Assembly: GCF_003367175.1 (NCBI RefSeq)
Contig: NZ_QRGA01000004.1
Span: forward strand, 1 to 64,000
Origin: Trinickia dinghuensis
GTDB lineage: Bacteria > Pseudomonadota > Gammaproteobacteria > Burkholderiales > Burkholderiaceae
Direction of reading: 5' to 3'
Length of the DNA: 64,000 nucleotides
Shown here: positions 18,025 to 27,050 of the stretch, piece by piece
Numbering within the stretch: position 1 is the stretch's first letter
Layout of the letters: each line of letters begins with the position of its first letter
Made by a program: the position numbers and the translations under genes
The notes under the pieces: generated by a model
Seen by the model: the letters and a program-made list of their open reading frames with translations, nothing else
Told to the model about the DNA's origin: nothing
The model's database searches: none

Positions 18025-18902
18025 CGCCGTTGATTTTTGAAAGCGCTCCTGCTGGATTGGGTCGGAGCGAATCGCCTGCCGAGCGCGGACCTCTACTGCA
18101 CGTCGAAAACATCGTGATGCAGTTCGGTGGCCTTCGCGCGATCGAAAATATGTCGATGACCGCGCGCGCCGGCGAGGTGACCTCGGTCATCGGTCCGAAT
18201 GGAGCAGGAAAAACGACGTTCTTCAATTGCCTGACCGGTTTTTATAAGCCAACGTCGGGCGCGATTGCCCTGGAGCATCCCACGCGCGGGAAGTTGCGCC
18301 TGGATGCGATGCGAAACGCGGACGTTGCACGTGTCGGACAGGTGGTACGGACCTTTCAGAACATCAGGCTCTTTCCGCGCATGACCGTTCTGGAGAACCT
18401 GATGATCGCCCAGCACAACGCGCTCCAGAAAGCGTCGCGCTTCTCGATTTCCGGTGCGTTGAACTTGCGCGGATATCGCTCTGCCAGCCGCGATGCCGTT
18501 GCGAAGGCAATGGAATGGCTCGAGCAACTCAATCTGCGAGACCTTGTCGACAAGCCGGCCGGCGACATGCCGTATGGTGTTCAGCGTCGCATCGAGATTG
18601 CTCGCGCGATGTGCGCTGATCCGATTCTGCTTTGCCTCGACGAACCCGCTGCTGGGCTAAATCCGCGTGAATCCGCAGCATTGACCGCGCTGCTTTCGTC
18701 TCTTGCTCGGGACAGGGGTATCGGTGTGTTGCTCATCGAGCACGACATGAGCGTGGTCATGAAGGTATCCGATCACATCGTCGTGCTCAATCACGGCAAG
18801 AAGATTGCCGAGGGCACCCCTGCCGAGGTGAAGGAAAATCCTGATGTGATTGCCGCTTACCTCGGCGAAGAGGAAAGCGAAACATCAGACCAGCAAGCCT
18901 GA
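18021..18902 (+). CDS. livG: ABC transporter ATP-binding protein LivG
   Basis: The ATG at 18021 overlaps the livM stop; a GTG at 18009 in the same frame is an alternative. The product has 293 residues. The Walker A motif GPNGAGKTT is near residue 58, the signature region is YGVQRRIEIARAM near residue 190, and Walker B is LLCLDEPAAGLNP near residue 207. The signature reads YGVQRR rather than the usual YGQQRR. It energises the LivHM permease pair from the cytoplasm. Confidence 0.93.
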   Translation: MTPLIFESAPAGLGRSESPAERGPLLHVENIVMQFGGLRAIENMSMTARAGEVTSVIGPNGAGKTTFFNCLTGFYKPTSGAIALEHPTRGKLRLDAMRNADVARVGQVVRTFQNIRLFPRMTVLENLMIAQHNALQKASRFSISGALNLRGYRSASRDAVAKAMEWLEQLNLRDLVDKPAGDMPYGVQRRIEIARAMCADPILLCLDEPAAGLNPRESAALTALLSSLARDRGIGVLLIEHDMSVVMKVSDHIVVLNHGKKIAEGTPAEVKENPDVIAAYLGEEESETSDQQA

Positions 18903-18921
18903 CTACGCGAGGAATCCTTTC

Positions 18922-19647
18922 ATGCTCAAGATTTCGGAATTGTCCGCGCACTATGGCAGCGTGCAGGCTTTGCATCACGTCAACGTCCAGGTGAACGAGG
19001 GGGAGATCGTCACGTTGATCGGCGCGAACGGCGCCGGCAAGTCGACGCTGATGAACACGATCTTTGGCTATCCGCGCGCAAGCGGCGGTTCGATCGCGTT
19101 CGAAGGACGCGACATCACTAAGCGACCGTCGCACGAGATCGCTAAGTTCGATATCGCGATCGTCCCGGAAGGGCGGCGTATTTTTCAGCGTATGACGGTG
19201 ATGGAGAACCTGCTGATGGGGGATACTTCCCGGGACCGACGGACATCGCAGGACCTCGAGCGGATGGTTGGGATGTTCCCGATTCTCGGCAACCGGGCAT
19301 CCCAGCGTGCGGGAACGTTGTCCGGCGGCGAACAACAGATGCTTGCGATCGCAAGGGCATTGATGTCGCATCCGCGGTTGCTGCTGCTCGACGAGCCGTC
19401 GCTGGGCCTCGCACCGATCTACATCAAGAAGATTTTCTCGGTGATCCGCGAACTCAACACGCAATATGGAATGACGGTTTTGCTTGTTGAGCAGAATGCC
19501 CATCATGCACTGCGAGTTGCCCATAGAGGATACGTCCTTCAGCACGGACATATCGCGCTCGAAGGAGACGGGCGTTCGCTGCTGGCGGATCCGGCTGTGC
19601 GCGCGGCGTATCTGGAGGGGGATACAACGCAGCTCGACGCCGCGTGA
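18922..19647 (+). CDS. livF: ABC transporter ATP-binding protein LivF
   Basis: This 241-residue protein starts MLKISELSAHYGSVQALHHV. It has Walker A GANGAGKST near residue 36, the signature LSGGEQQMLAIARAL near residue 134 and Walker B LLLLDEPSLGLAP near residue 155; LAPIYIKKIF is typical of LivF. It completes the importer operon; no clear terminator follows, so transcription may continue into the reductase gene. Confidence 0.93.
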   Translation: MLKISELSAHYGSVQALHHVNVQVNEGEIVTLIGANGAGKSTLMNTIFGYPRASGGSIAFEGRDITKRPSHEIAKFDIAIVPEGRRIFQRMTVMENLLMGDTSRDRRTSQDLERMVGMFPILGNRASQRAGTLSGGEQQMLAIARALMSHPRLLLLDEPSLGLAPIYIKKIFSVIRELNTQYGMTVLLVEQNAHHALRVAHRGYVLQHGHIALEGDGRSLLADPAVRAAYLEGDTTQLDAA

Positions 19648-19960
19648 TTGATCGCACCGGGGCCCAGGGCGCTGGTGCTGTTCAATTTGCGGGGCGAAAT
19701 AGCGTACCAACTGCCCCATTGACTGTGCGCGGCTCCGTTCAGTCTTATGCAGGCGATTCAGATGAATCCAGGCCCGACAATCGAGATGCTTCGGTTTGCA
19801 TTGCCTGACTGTGCAAAATTCCGCAAAAAGTTACCGCTCTGTCACAAGACGGCTGCCGAGAACCAGGTCAGAATTCACGCTAACAGATCGGAACCACGGA
19901 GGTCCGGTGTTCATGTCGGATATGTTTCCCGATCTATTTTGACGGAGTGAGAACATAAAG
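19648..19960 (+). promoter_or_regulatory. Intergenic region with motif shared with the 30.3-kb promoter
   Basis: There is no gene in these 313 bases. At 19812-19830 lies TGCAAAATTCCGCAAAAAG, nearly the same as TGCGAAATTCCGCAAAATA at 30294-30312 upstream of the P5C-dehydrogenase-like gene. Their occurrence in two promoter regions of the same catabolic block suggests a common regulator site. Confidence 0.4.
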
Positions 19961-20761
19961 GTGCTGATCGTCTTTGCCCATCCTGAACCGAAATCGTTCA
20001 ATGGTGCGTTGAAGGATAAGGCTGTCGCGACGCTGACCGCGCTCGGACATGAGGTCCGCGTGTCGGATCTGTATCAGATGAAATGGCGCGCGGATCTCGG
20101 TATGGATGATTTCACCGGTCCGCGTGCGAACCCCGATTACTTAGACCTGTCAGCCGAGCAGGAGCACATGTTCGCGACGTCGAAGCCGACACCGGATGTG
20201 GCCGTCGAGCAAGAGAAGGTCCTTTGGGCGGACCTGATCATTTTCCAGTACCCGATGTGGTGGTTCGGCATGCCGGCGATCCTGAAAGGCTGGGTTGATC
20301 GCGTGATGACGCGTGGCTTCGCGTACGCGACCGGGCGCAAATACGATACCGGCATGTTCAAGGGGCGCAAGGCGATGATCTCGACTACGACTGGCACGGC
20401 ATCGAGCCTGTACGAGCCGGACGGAGTCGACGGCGATATCAACCACCTGCTGTGGCCGATCCATAACGGGATCTTCAAGTACTTAGGTTTCGACGTGCTA
20501 CCGCCGCACTTGTCGTGGATGCCGGCACGCGTGTCGGCAGAGGAGCGGGCGTTGTACCTGGCGTCGTACGAGGAACGGCTGCGAACGCTCGAGCAGACGC
20601 CGCCGCTGTTCTTCCATCCGTTCGAGGATTACAGTACCGACCAACGTTTGAAGCCGGGTGTGATTGCCCGATCGGGCTTCCAATGGAACACGGGTGCCGG
20701 ACAAAGCCGCGAAGAGGCGGCGGACCAATTTACGGCACCAAACGCTTCCAAGTTTGGCTGA
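19961..20761 (+). CDS. NAD(P)H-dependent flavodoxin-fold oxidoreductase
   Basis: This 266-residue protein of the NQO1/KefF/MdaB type has LIVFAHPEPKSFNGALKD at the N-terminus (FMN-phosphate loop) and FQYPMWWFGMPAILKGWVDR near residue 93. The apparent start is GTG at 19961. Relatives begin M-K-V-L-I-V, and here the expected methionine codon is ATA, so either the GTG is used or the original start was lost by mutation. It sits between the importer and the VOC and thioesterase genes and is probably a two-electron quinone or enone reductase; the physiological substrate is unknown. Confidence 0.85.
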   Translation: MLIVFAHPEPKSFNGALKDKAVATLTALGHEVRVSDLYQMKWRADLGMDDFTGPRANPDYLDLSAEQEHMFATSKPTPDVAVEQEKVLWADLIIFQYPMWWFGMPAILKGWVDRVMTRGFAYATGRKYDTGMFKGRKAMISTTTGTASSLYEPDGVDGDINHLLWPIHNGIFKYLGFDVLPPHLSWMPARVSAEERALYLASYEERLRTLEQTPPLFFHPFEDYSTDQRLKPGVIARSGFQWNTGAGQSREEAADQFTAPNASKFG

Positions 20762-20842
20762 ATGGATGGGCCGGTGTGACGGGCGGAAAGCACGTTGCAC
20801 AGATCCTACGTGCCTTCCTTTGGTATCTCGACTGGTGTTGAC

Positions 20843-21292
20843 ATGAGCAAACCTGAAATTTTCCGAAAACTGCATCACGTCTGTATTGTTGTCCGCGACA
20901 TGAATGCGGCCACTGCGTATTACGAATCCGCCGGCATCGGCCCTTGGACGGACTTTCCGCCACTCGATGCCTTCCAGCTCGACGGCTACGATCGTGACGC
21001 TTTTCTGAAGTTGAAGTACAAGTTTGCGAACGTCGACAACGTTCAGCTCCAGCTCTGTGAACCGGGCGACGGTGACACGCCGCAAAAGCGCTTTCTGGAA
21101 AACCGCGGTGAAGGCGTATTCCATCTCGGGTTTGCGGTCCCGGACGTCGACGCCGCGGAAGGCGTTGCAATCGGGGCCGGCATCGAGGTGCTCGGCCGCG
21201 GGCGGTTGCCGGATGGCAGCGGCTTCACGTACTTCGATACGGCGAGAGCGGGCGCCGGTGTCAATCTTCAGGTCCGCGCAAGAAAAGAGTAA
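20843..21292 (+). CDS. VOC-family protein (methylmalonyl-CoA epimerase/glyoxalase-like)
   Basis: This 149-residue protein has two beta-alpha-beta-beta-beta modules: FRKLHHVCIVVRDMNAATAY at the start and EGVFHLGFAVPDVDAAEGV near residue 92. Histidines in LHHV and FHLGF, and a glutamine in VQLQLCEP, occupy metal-ligand positions of the methylmalonyl-CoA epimerase group. The final ligand segment reads GVNLQV where epimerases have a glutamate, so activity may differ. A VOC protein is also reported within the Pseudomonas itaconate operon, and an acyl-CoA epimerase role would suit this block. Confidence 0.8.
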   Translation: MSKPEIFRKLHHVCIVVRDMNAATAYYESAGIGPWTDFPPLDAFQLDGYDRDAFLKLKYKFANVDNVQLQLCEPGDGDTPQKRFLENRGEGVFHLGFAVPDVDAAEGVAIGAGIEVLGRGRLPDGSGFTYFDTARAGAGVNLQVRARKE

Positions 21293-21564
21293 GGCACGGC
21301 CTTTCGGTGTGGCGGGTCGACCCGCGCACACTTGTGCTCTTGTCTAGACGACGAGGCCATTTGACTGGTGCCGGACTTGGTCGGCCCGCAGCGGAGACAT
21401 TCGTCCTTTGTGCCGGTCGACGGGAGGCACGTTTTTTGTACTTTGCGGAAATCCGGCGGCATGTTCGAATGTCGTTGCGCTGTCAGATCGCATTTCCTCC
21501 GACCTCCCTTTCCGCCGCGACTGACCGAAGTAGCGGGCGTGTAATTCATGCATGGAGTGATCCG

Positions 21565-21951
21565 ATGATCCGCCACGAACTCGATAATCCGTTTCTCGAA
21601 GCGTTGGGCGCGACCCTGACCGAATGGCGCGACGGATTTGCGGAGATCGCGATGCCGATCAGCGCGACGCATCTGAACCGGCAACGCGTGTTGCAGGGCG
21701 GTGCGGTCGCGACGCTGCTGGACGCTGCCTGTGGTTATGCCGGGCTGCACAGTGACTCGGGCGAAGCGGTTCACGGCTTCACGCTCTCATTGACAATCAA
21801 CTACCTGGACCGTGGCATCGGCCATCAGGTCACGGCCAGAGGCATTCTCGAGCGTAAAGGCAAATCGATCTACTTTTGCCGCGGCGAGGCATGGGTCGAC
21901 GGGCGTATTCTTATTGCCACTGCGCAGGGGACGTTCAAGTACGCGCGATAG
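21565..21951 (+). CDS. PaaI-type hotdog acyl-CoA thioesterase
   Basis: The ATG at 21565 is preceded by GGAG at 7 bases; a longer frame upstream is not family-like. The 128-residue single hotdog domain has RQRVLQGGAVATLLDAACGY near residue 39, the helix and acidic residue typical of PaaI-type thioesterases, and a C-terminal TAQGTFKYAR. Such enzymes hydrolyse phenylacetyl-CoA-type or other dead-end CoA esters to release CoA, which would suit a pathway that builds several acyl-CoA intermediates. The substrate is not known. Confidence 0.85.
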   Translation: MIRHELDNPFLEALGATLTEWRDGFAEIAMPISATHLNRQRVLQGGAVATLLDAACGYAGLHSDSGEAVHGFTLSLTINYLDRGIGHQVTARGILERKGKSIYFCRGEAWVDGRILIATAQGTFKYAR

Positions 21952-22143
21952 CGCTGGCTGCTCGTTTGCTCATGGGATAGGTCGATGGTCTGGAGGCCGA
22001 GCAGCAGGAACTGGGGTGGGGCGTTCCGATATATAGCGTCGGAAGCCCGGCGCGAAAGAGATTCGGGCGTGATGTATTTGGGAAATGGCGTGAAATTCGT
22101 CGTTCTTTTTTAGGCGGGGGAGCGCCCCGCCCACACCGTCGTA

Positions 22144-23622
22144 TTACCGCATGACGAACGGATTGGCTGTCTTCACACCCGTATTGATCCACACGCTCTT
22201 CGTCTGCAGATACTCACGGATCGCGTCGATGCCGTTCTCGCGCCCGAGCCCGGAATCCTTGTACCCGCCGAAAGGCGACATGTAGCTCACTGCGCGATAG
22301 CTGTTGACCCACACCATGCCGGCCTGGATGCGTTCCGCGACGCGCAGCGACCGGCCGATATCCTTGGTCCAGACACCCGAGCCCAGCCCGAAACGAACGT
22401 CGTTCGCGATGCGCACCGCGTCGTCTTCATCCTTGAATTTGATGATCGACAGGATCGGACCGAACACTTCTTCCTGTGCGATCCGCATGTCGTTGCGCAC
22501 GTCGCCGAAGATCGTCGGCTCGACGAACCAACCGTTGCCGCAAGCCGAGACACTGCCGGGGTTGCCGCCGAGCAGCAGCTTCGCGCCTTCTTCCTTCGCG
22601 ATGTCGATGTACGCGAGCACCTTCTTGTATTGCGGACGGGTCGTCACCGGTCCGACCTGCGTCTCGAGCGATGCGGGATCGCCCATCTTCGCAGTGCGGG
22701 CAATTGCCAACAGGCGCTCGACGAACGAGTCGTAGATGCTTTCCTGAACCAGTAGCCGCGAGCCGGCGATGCAGGTCTGCCCCGTTGCTGCGAAGATCCC
22801 TGAAACTGCACCATTCACGGCGTCGTCGAGATCCGCATCTTCGAAGACGATATTCGGCGACTTGCCACCGAGCTCGAGACTCACGTGCTTGAACTGTCGT
22901 GCCGCGGCTTCGTTGATCGCGCGCCCGGTCGAATCGGCCCCCGTAAAAGTGATCTTCTTGACGAGGGGGTGCTCGACGAGCGGCGCACCGACGTCCGCAC
23001 CGAATCCGGTGACCACGTTCACCACGCCCGGCGGAAAGCCTGCTTCTTCGAATAGTTTGGCGAACTCGATCGTCGACACCGATGTGAACTCGGACGGCTT
23101 GATCACAACCGTGCAGCCGGCCGCGAGTGCCGGCGCGATCTTCCACGTGGCGAGCAGTAGCGGCGAGTTCCACGGCGTGATCGCGGCGACGACACCGAGC
23201 GGCTCGTTGCGCGTGAAATTGAAGTAGCCCTTCTTGTCGAGCGGAATCACCGCGCCCTGGATCTTGTCGGCCAAGCCGCCGAAGTAGTAGTACCACTGCG
23301 GGATGTACTGGCACTGGCCATACATTTCGGCCATCAGCTTGCCATTGTCACGCACCTCCAGTTCGGCGAGCCGTTTCGCGTCGCGAGCGATAAGGTCGCC
23401 GACACGATGCAACAGTTGGCCGCGCTGGCTCGGTGTCATTTGTGCCCACGGGCCAGACGTGAAGGCCGTGTGTGCAGCCTGGACGGCGCGGTCGACGTCG
23501 GTGGCGGTACCTTTCGCAACCATTGCCCACGGTTCGCCGGTGTACGGATTTTCAGTCTCGAACCATTCGTCGGATGACGACGGACAGCTTCGTCCGCCGA
23601 TGACCATTTCAAAGCGTTCCAT
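22144..23622 (-). CDS. NAD(P)-dependent aldehyde dehydrogenase
   Basis: This 492-residue protein, starting MERFEMVIGGRS with AGGAA close upstream, is a full-length ALDH: TPWNSPLLLATWKIAPALA near residue 146, the catalytic glutamate in SLELGGKSPN near 255, the catalytic cysteine in GQTCIAGSR near 288, and EEVFGPIL near 385. It is the last gene of the minus-strand CoA-pathway operon, 19 bp after the lyase gene. In this context it most likely oxidises a semialdehyde to the acid activated by the CoA transferase; specificity cannot be read from sequence. Confidence 0.9.
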   Translation of the reverse strand: MERFEMVIGGRSCPSSSDEWFETENPYTGEPWAMVAKGTATDVDRAVQAAHTAFTSGPWAQMTPSQRGQLLHRVGDLIARDAKRLAELEVRDNGKLMAEMYGQCQYIPQWYYYFGGLADKIQGAVIPLDKKGYFNFTRNEPLGVVAAITPWNSPLLLATWKIAPALAAGCTVVIKPSEFTSVSTIEFAKLFEEAGFPPGVVNVVTGFGADVGAPLVEHPLVKKITFTGADSTGRAINEAAARQFKHVSLELGGKSPNIVFEDADLDDAVNGAVSGIFAATGQTCIAGSRLLVQESIYDSFVERLLAIARTAKMGDPASLETQVGPVTTRPQYKKVLAYIDIAKEEGAKLLLGGNPGSVSACGNGWFVEPTIFGDVRNDMRIAQEEVFGPILSIIKFKDEDDAVRIANDVRFGLGSGVWTKDIGRSLRVAERIQAGMVWVNSYRAVSYMSPFGGYKDSGLGRENGIDAIREYLQTKSVWINTGVKTANPFVMR

Positions 23623-23641
23623 CTTTCCTATCTCCATTCGG

Positions 23642-24469
23642 TTAGGACGCGGCCACCGCACGTCGTTGCGATTCCGCGAGAATTTCCTGTGCCTTGAGAA
23701 TGACCGGGCGATCGACCATGCGTCCGTCGACTGCGACGGCTGCGCCGTGTGATGCGGAGGCTGTTTCGACAACCTTGCGTGCCCATTCGATCTCTCTTTC
23801 CGTCGGCAGGAACGCGGCATTGACTGCCTGGACCTGCTTCGGGTGAATGCAGAGTTTTGCGCCGAAGCCAAGCCGCTTCGAACGAAGCGTGTCGCGCTCG
23901 ATCTGCGCGGGATCATCCAGTGCGAGGCTCACACCGTCGACGGGCGGCAGCAAGTTGCCGAGGCGGGACGCCAGCACGATGTGCGATCGGAAGTACAGCA
24001 ACTGCTCGTCGTCACCGTCGATCGACAGATCGAGCTGGAAGTCGATGTTGCCGAACACGAGGCGAGTCGTCAGTCGGTGCTGCGCGATAGCGACCACATT
24101 GCGGAAACCCTGCGCCGTTTCGATCATCGGCAGGACTTCAGCCGGCTTGCCGGCGAACTCACAGAGGAAGATGTCGTCGATGCGTTCGGTCTTCGGCAGC
24201 ATGACCGTTTTGACGGACGGTGCGCGGCACAGCGCGATATCCTCGCGGAACCATTCGCTGTTGGCGTCGTTGATGCGCACGGCGACCGGTGTGTCGTTGG
24301 TTGCTAGCCACTCGGCAAGCGCGGCGCGTGCGACCTTCTTTTCCGCAGGTGGCACCGCATCTTCGAGGTCGATCACTACGACGTCGACGCCCGAGGCCGT
24401 GGCCTTCGCGAAGCGATCCGGTCGATTACCGGGAACAAACAGATAGGAACGGGGTGCGAGTTCAGACAT
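23642..24469 (-). CDS. ccl: HpcH/HpaI-family CoA-ester lyase, citramalyl-CoA lyase-like
   Basis: This 275-residue protein starts MSELAPRSYLFVPGNRPDRF, the signature N-terminus of the CitE/malyl-CoA/citramalyl-CoA lyase family. Metal-binding acidic residues appear in VVVIDLEDAVPPAEK, PMIETAQGF and FGNIDFQLDL; the C-terminus LGFGAKLCIHPKQVQAVN is also conserved. Its start overlaps the MmgE/PrpD stop by 8 bp. Next to a CoA transferase and an itaconyl-CoA-type hydratase, cleavage of citramalyl-CoA to acetyl-CoA and pyruvate is the best guess; malyl-CoA or methylmalyl-CoA lyase are alternatives. Confidence 0.85.
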   Translation of the reverse strand: MSELAPRSYLFVPGNRPDRFAKATASGVDVVVIDLEDAVPPAEKKVARAALAEWLATNDTPVAVRINDANSEWFREDIALCRAPSVKTVMLPKTERIDDIFLCEFAGKPAEVLPMIETAQGFRNVVAIAQHRLTTRLVFGNIDFQLDLSIDGDDEQLLYFRSHIVLASRLGNLLPPVDGVSLALDDPAQIERDTLRSKRLGFGAKLCIHPKQVQAVNAAFLPTEREIEWARKVVETASASHGAAVAVDGRMVDRPVILKAQEILAESQRRAVAAS

Positions 24470-25838
24470 GTCGATTCTCCGGGTTTCGTGAGGCGAGCAG
24501 TGATGGAACGACCTTGGCCTCGGCGATGGCCCAGATCTTCCCGATCGATTCGGTGACTTCGGCTTCCGTTGCCGCGTCGGCGTACAGCGCGAGCGTGCGA
24601 ACCTTGTGTTCCAGTTCAGCACGCGACAACGTGTTGCCGGGGTCGCCCTTCGGATCGTCGACGCGACCCTCAAGGGTGCGGCCGTCCTTCGTCGTTACGG
24701 TGACTTTGCCGACCCAGCGTGCCGGATAGGCGGAGTCGACTTCCGGATCGAGTTCCATTCGAACCTTGTCACGGAAGCGCGCGATGTCGGGCGATGCGTA
24801 ATGTGCGTCGAACTCGCGCACGCCGGCGTGCCCATAGGCCGATACGAGGCCGAGCACCGTGCCCATCGAGAACTTCGCCTGATGGATCGTCTGCGGATTC
24901 ACGACCGGCCCGAGGACGTCTATTGCAGCCTGATGAACATGCGTGACCACGCGTTCGATGTCGTCCGGCTTCAGCGCATTGCGCTCGATGATTTGCAGCA
25001 ACGCGTCGGCGGCGGGATGGGTGTGTCGGCACGAAGCGTGATACTTGAACGAGGTTTCGGCCAGTGCCCAACGTGTGCCGAGCCGATCAACCAGTTTGTC
25101 CGGGTGCGTCTGGTCCGACATCCCCGCTCCCATTCCCTTCTCGCCTTCGAGAATGTCTACCGCGCCGGTGAAACCCTCTGCCGCGAGATAGGCTGCGAAA
25201 AGGCCGCTTGCTGCGGCCTTTGCCGTATGCAACTGTTTCGAATCTGCCGCATCCTTGAGGAATTGCCACAGACCCGCCGCTTGCGTACCGGCCGAGCCGA
25301 ACGCGTGCAGCATTTGTTCGCCGTCGAGGTTCAGCAAGCGGCCGACTGCCGCAGCGGCAGCAAGCGTGCCGACGGTACCGGTGGTGTGAAACGTCTTGTA
25401 GTGGGAGCGGCCAAGGAATTCGCCGACTCGCACGCCGACTTCATAGCCCGCGACGCATGCGGTCAAGAACTCTTTTCCGCTGCGCCCAAGTGATTGCGCG
25501 ACGGCCAATGTGGCGGGAAAGACGACCGTGGCCGGATGCAATACCGAACTGTTGTGAAGATCGTCCTGCTCGGCAAAATGCGAGGCGGCGGCATTGACCA
25601 GCGCAGCGAAGAACGAGCTTGTCGTGCGCCGCGAAGTCAGCACCTCGCACGGGCCGAATGAGGGGCCGAACTCGAACGCGAGCTTGTGGATGGTCTCCAC
25701 CGGGCGGGCGCCTCGGCCCGCGAGTGCCGAGCCGTACCAGTCGAGGAAAAGGTCTTCCGTGCGACGAATCACGTCGACGGGAATTTGGTCGAAGCGAAGT
25801 TGTGCCGCGAAGTTCGCGAGCGTTTGGGTGTGGGTCAT
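24462..25838 (-). CDS. MmgE/PrpD-family protein
   Basis: This 458-residue protein has the MmgE/PrpD fold signatures LDWYGSALAGRGARPVETI near residue 32, AAASHFAEQDDLHN near 87, and KYHASCRHTHPAADALLQII near 270. The family includes 2-methylcitrate dehydratase and cis-aconitate decarboxylase (IRG1). The usual PrpD partners (PrpB, PrpC) are absent, so methylcitrate metabolism is unlikely. A homologue is present in the Pseudomonas itaconate operon without an assigned step. Here it lies between the CoA transferase and lyase genes and overlaps the latter. Confidence 0.88.
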   Translation of the reverse strand: MTHTQTLANFAAQLRFDQIPVDVIRRTEDLFLDWYGSALAGRGARPVETIHKLAFEFGPSFGPCEVLTSRRTTSSFFAALVNAAASHFAEQDDLHNSSVLHPATVVFPATLAVAQSLGRSGKEFLTACVAGYEVGVRVGEFLGRSHYKTFHTTGTVGTLAAAAAVGRLLNLDGEQMLHAFGSAGTQAAGLWQFLKDAADSKQLHTAKAAASGLFAAYLAAEGFTGAVDILEGEKGMGAGMSDQTHPDKLVDRLGTRWALAETSFKYHASCRHTHPAADALLQIIERNALKPDDIERVVTHVHQAAIDVLGPVVNPQTIHQAKFSMGTVLGLVSAYGHAGVREFDAHYASPDIARFRDKVRMELDPEVDSAYPARWVGKVTVTTKDGRTLEGRVDDPKGDPGNTLSRAELEHKVRTLALYADAATEAEVTESIGKIWAIAEAKVVPSLLASRNPENRHV

Positions 25839-25862
25839 GTTCGAGTCGCTTGCCGTTGCCGG

Positions 25863-27041
25863 TTAGATCACGTGCGTGTCGCGCCATCTGCGAACGTCTG
25901 CATCGGTGAAACCGAGTTCGTGGAGAAGTGCTTCGGTGTGTTGCCCCAGGGCGGGGACCGCATCCATGCGAACGTCTTCAGCATGATCGACGCCGGGCGG
26001 AAGGAGGGCCGGAATGCGGCCAGCAGGAGAATCAATTTCGACCCACCGGTTGCGCGCTCGCAACTGCGGATGCGCCCAGACGTCGGCCATCTCGTTCATG
26101 TGTGCATTGGCGATCTGTGCAGTGTCGAGTCGATCAACGACATTCGCTGCGGTGAGCTTCGAGAATGCATCGACGATGATCACGCACAGCGCATCCCGTG
26201 ACGCCACGCGCTTCGCATTCGAATTGAAGCGAGGATCTTCCGCCAGTTGCGGTACGTGAAGGACGTGCTCGCAGAATGCGGCCCATTCACGCTCGTTCTG
26301 CAGGCCGAGCATCACCGACTTGCCGTCTCCCGCCAGGAAGGGGCCGTACGGATAGATCGTGGCGTGTGCCGCACCTGCCCGAGAGGGCGGCGATGCACCG
26401 TCGAATGCGTAGTACATCGGATAGTTCATCCATTCGACCATGCTTTCGAGCATCGAGACGTCGATCTGCTTGCCGAGCCCGGTCTTGGATCGCTCGAGCA
26501 GCGCTGCCAGGATATTCGTGTACGCGTACATGCCGGCGGCGATGTCGGCTATCGAACAGCCCGCTTTTGCTGGCGAGTCGGGGCCACCCGTCACGGAAAG
26601 AAAACCGGATTCACTCTGGATCAGCAGGTCATAGGCCTTTTTGTCGCGATACGGACCGTCCGGCCCATAGCCGGAGATGTTGCAGACGATCAGCCCGGGA
26701 TTAGACGCATGCAACGCGTCGTAGGACAGGCCGAGGCGTGCCGCTGCACCGGGCGCGAGGTTCTGCACGAGTACGTCGGCGTCTGCAAGCAGTTTTCCGA
26801 GTACCGCCTTGGCGTCCGGTGCCTTCACGTCGAGTGTCAGGCTTTCCTTCGAACGGTTGCACCAGACAAAGTGCGATGCTTCGCCGTTGACGCGTTCGTC
26901 ATAGGCTCGTGCGAAATCGCCCACTCCAGGACGTTCGACCTTGATGACGCGAGCGCCAAGATCGGCGAGCTGCCGTGTACAGAAAGGCGCCGCGATCGCG
27001 TGCTCGAGCGTGACGACTTTGATGTCGATCAGTGGTTTCAT
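25863..27041 (-). CDS. ict: CaiB/BaiF-family CoA transferase (itaconate CoA-transferase-like)
   Basis: This 392-residue class III CoA transferase starts MKPLIDIKVVTLEHAIAAPF. The catalytic aspartate is expected in KKAYDLLIQSESGF near residue 168, and GYGPDGPYRDK is a family hallmark. It would move CoA, commonly from succinyl-CoA, to the pathway acid. Adjacency to hydratase, acyl-CoA dehydrogenase, MmgE/PrpD and lyase genes matches the gene content of the itaconate degradation operon; the true acid could be itaconate, mesaconate, methylsuccinate or a relative. Confidence 0.87.
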   Translation of the reverse strand: MKPLIDIKVVTLEHAIAAPFCTRQLADLGARVIKVERPGVGDFARAYDERVNGEASHFVWCNRSKESLTLDVKAPDAKAVLGKLLADADVLVQNLAPGAAARLGLSYDALHASNPGLIVCNISGYGPDGPYRDKKAYDLLIQSESGFLSVTGGPDSPAKAGCSIADIAAGMYAYTNILAALLERSKTGLGKQIDVSMLESMVEWMNYPMYYAFDGASPPSRAGAAHATIYPYGPFLAGDGKSVMLGLQNEREWAAFCEHVLHVPQLAEDPRFNSNAKRVASRDALCVIIVDAFSKLTAANVVDRLDTAQIANAHMNEMADVWAHPQLRARNRWVEIDSPAGRIPALLPPGVDHAEDVRMDAVPALGQHTEALLHELGFTDADVRRWRDTHVI

Positions 27042-27050
27042 GGCGGGCTC

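Noticed and set aside
22113-22131. GGCGGGG/CCCCGCC hairpin as terminator of the thioesterase or ALDH gene
   Set aside because: The T-run lies on the wrong side for both directions, so it is only a GC-rich palindrome.
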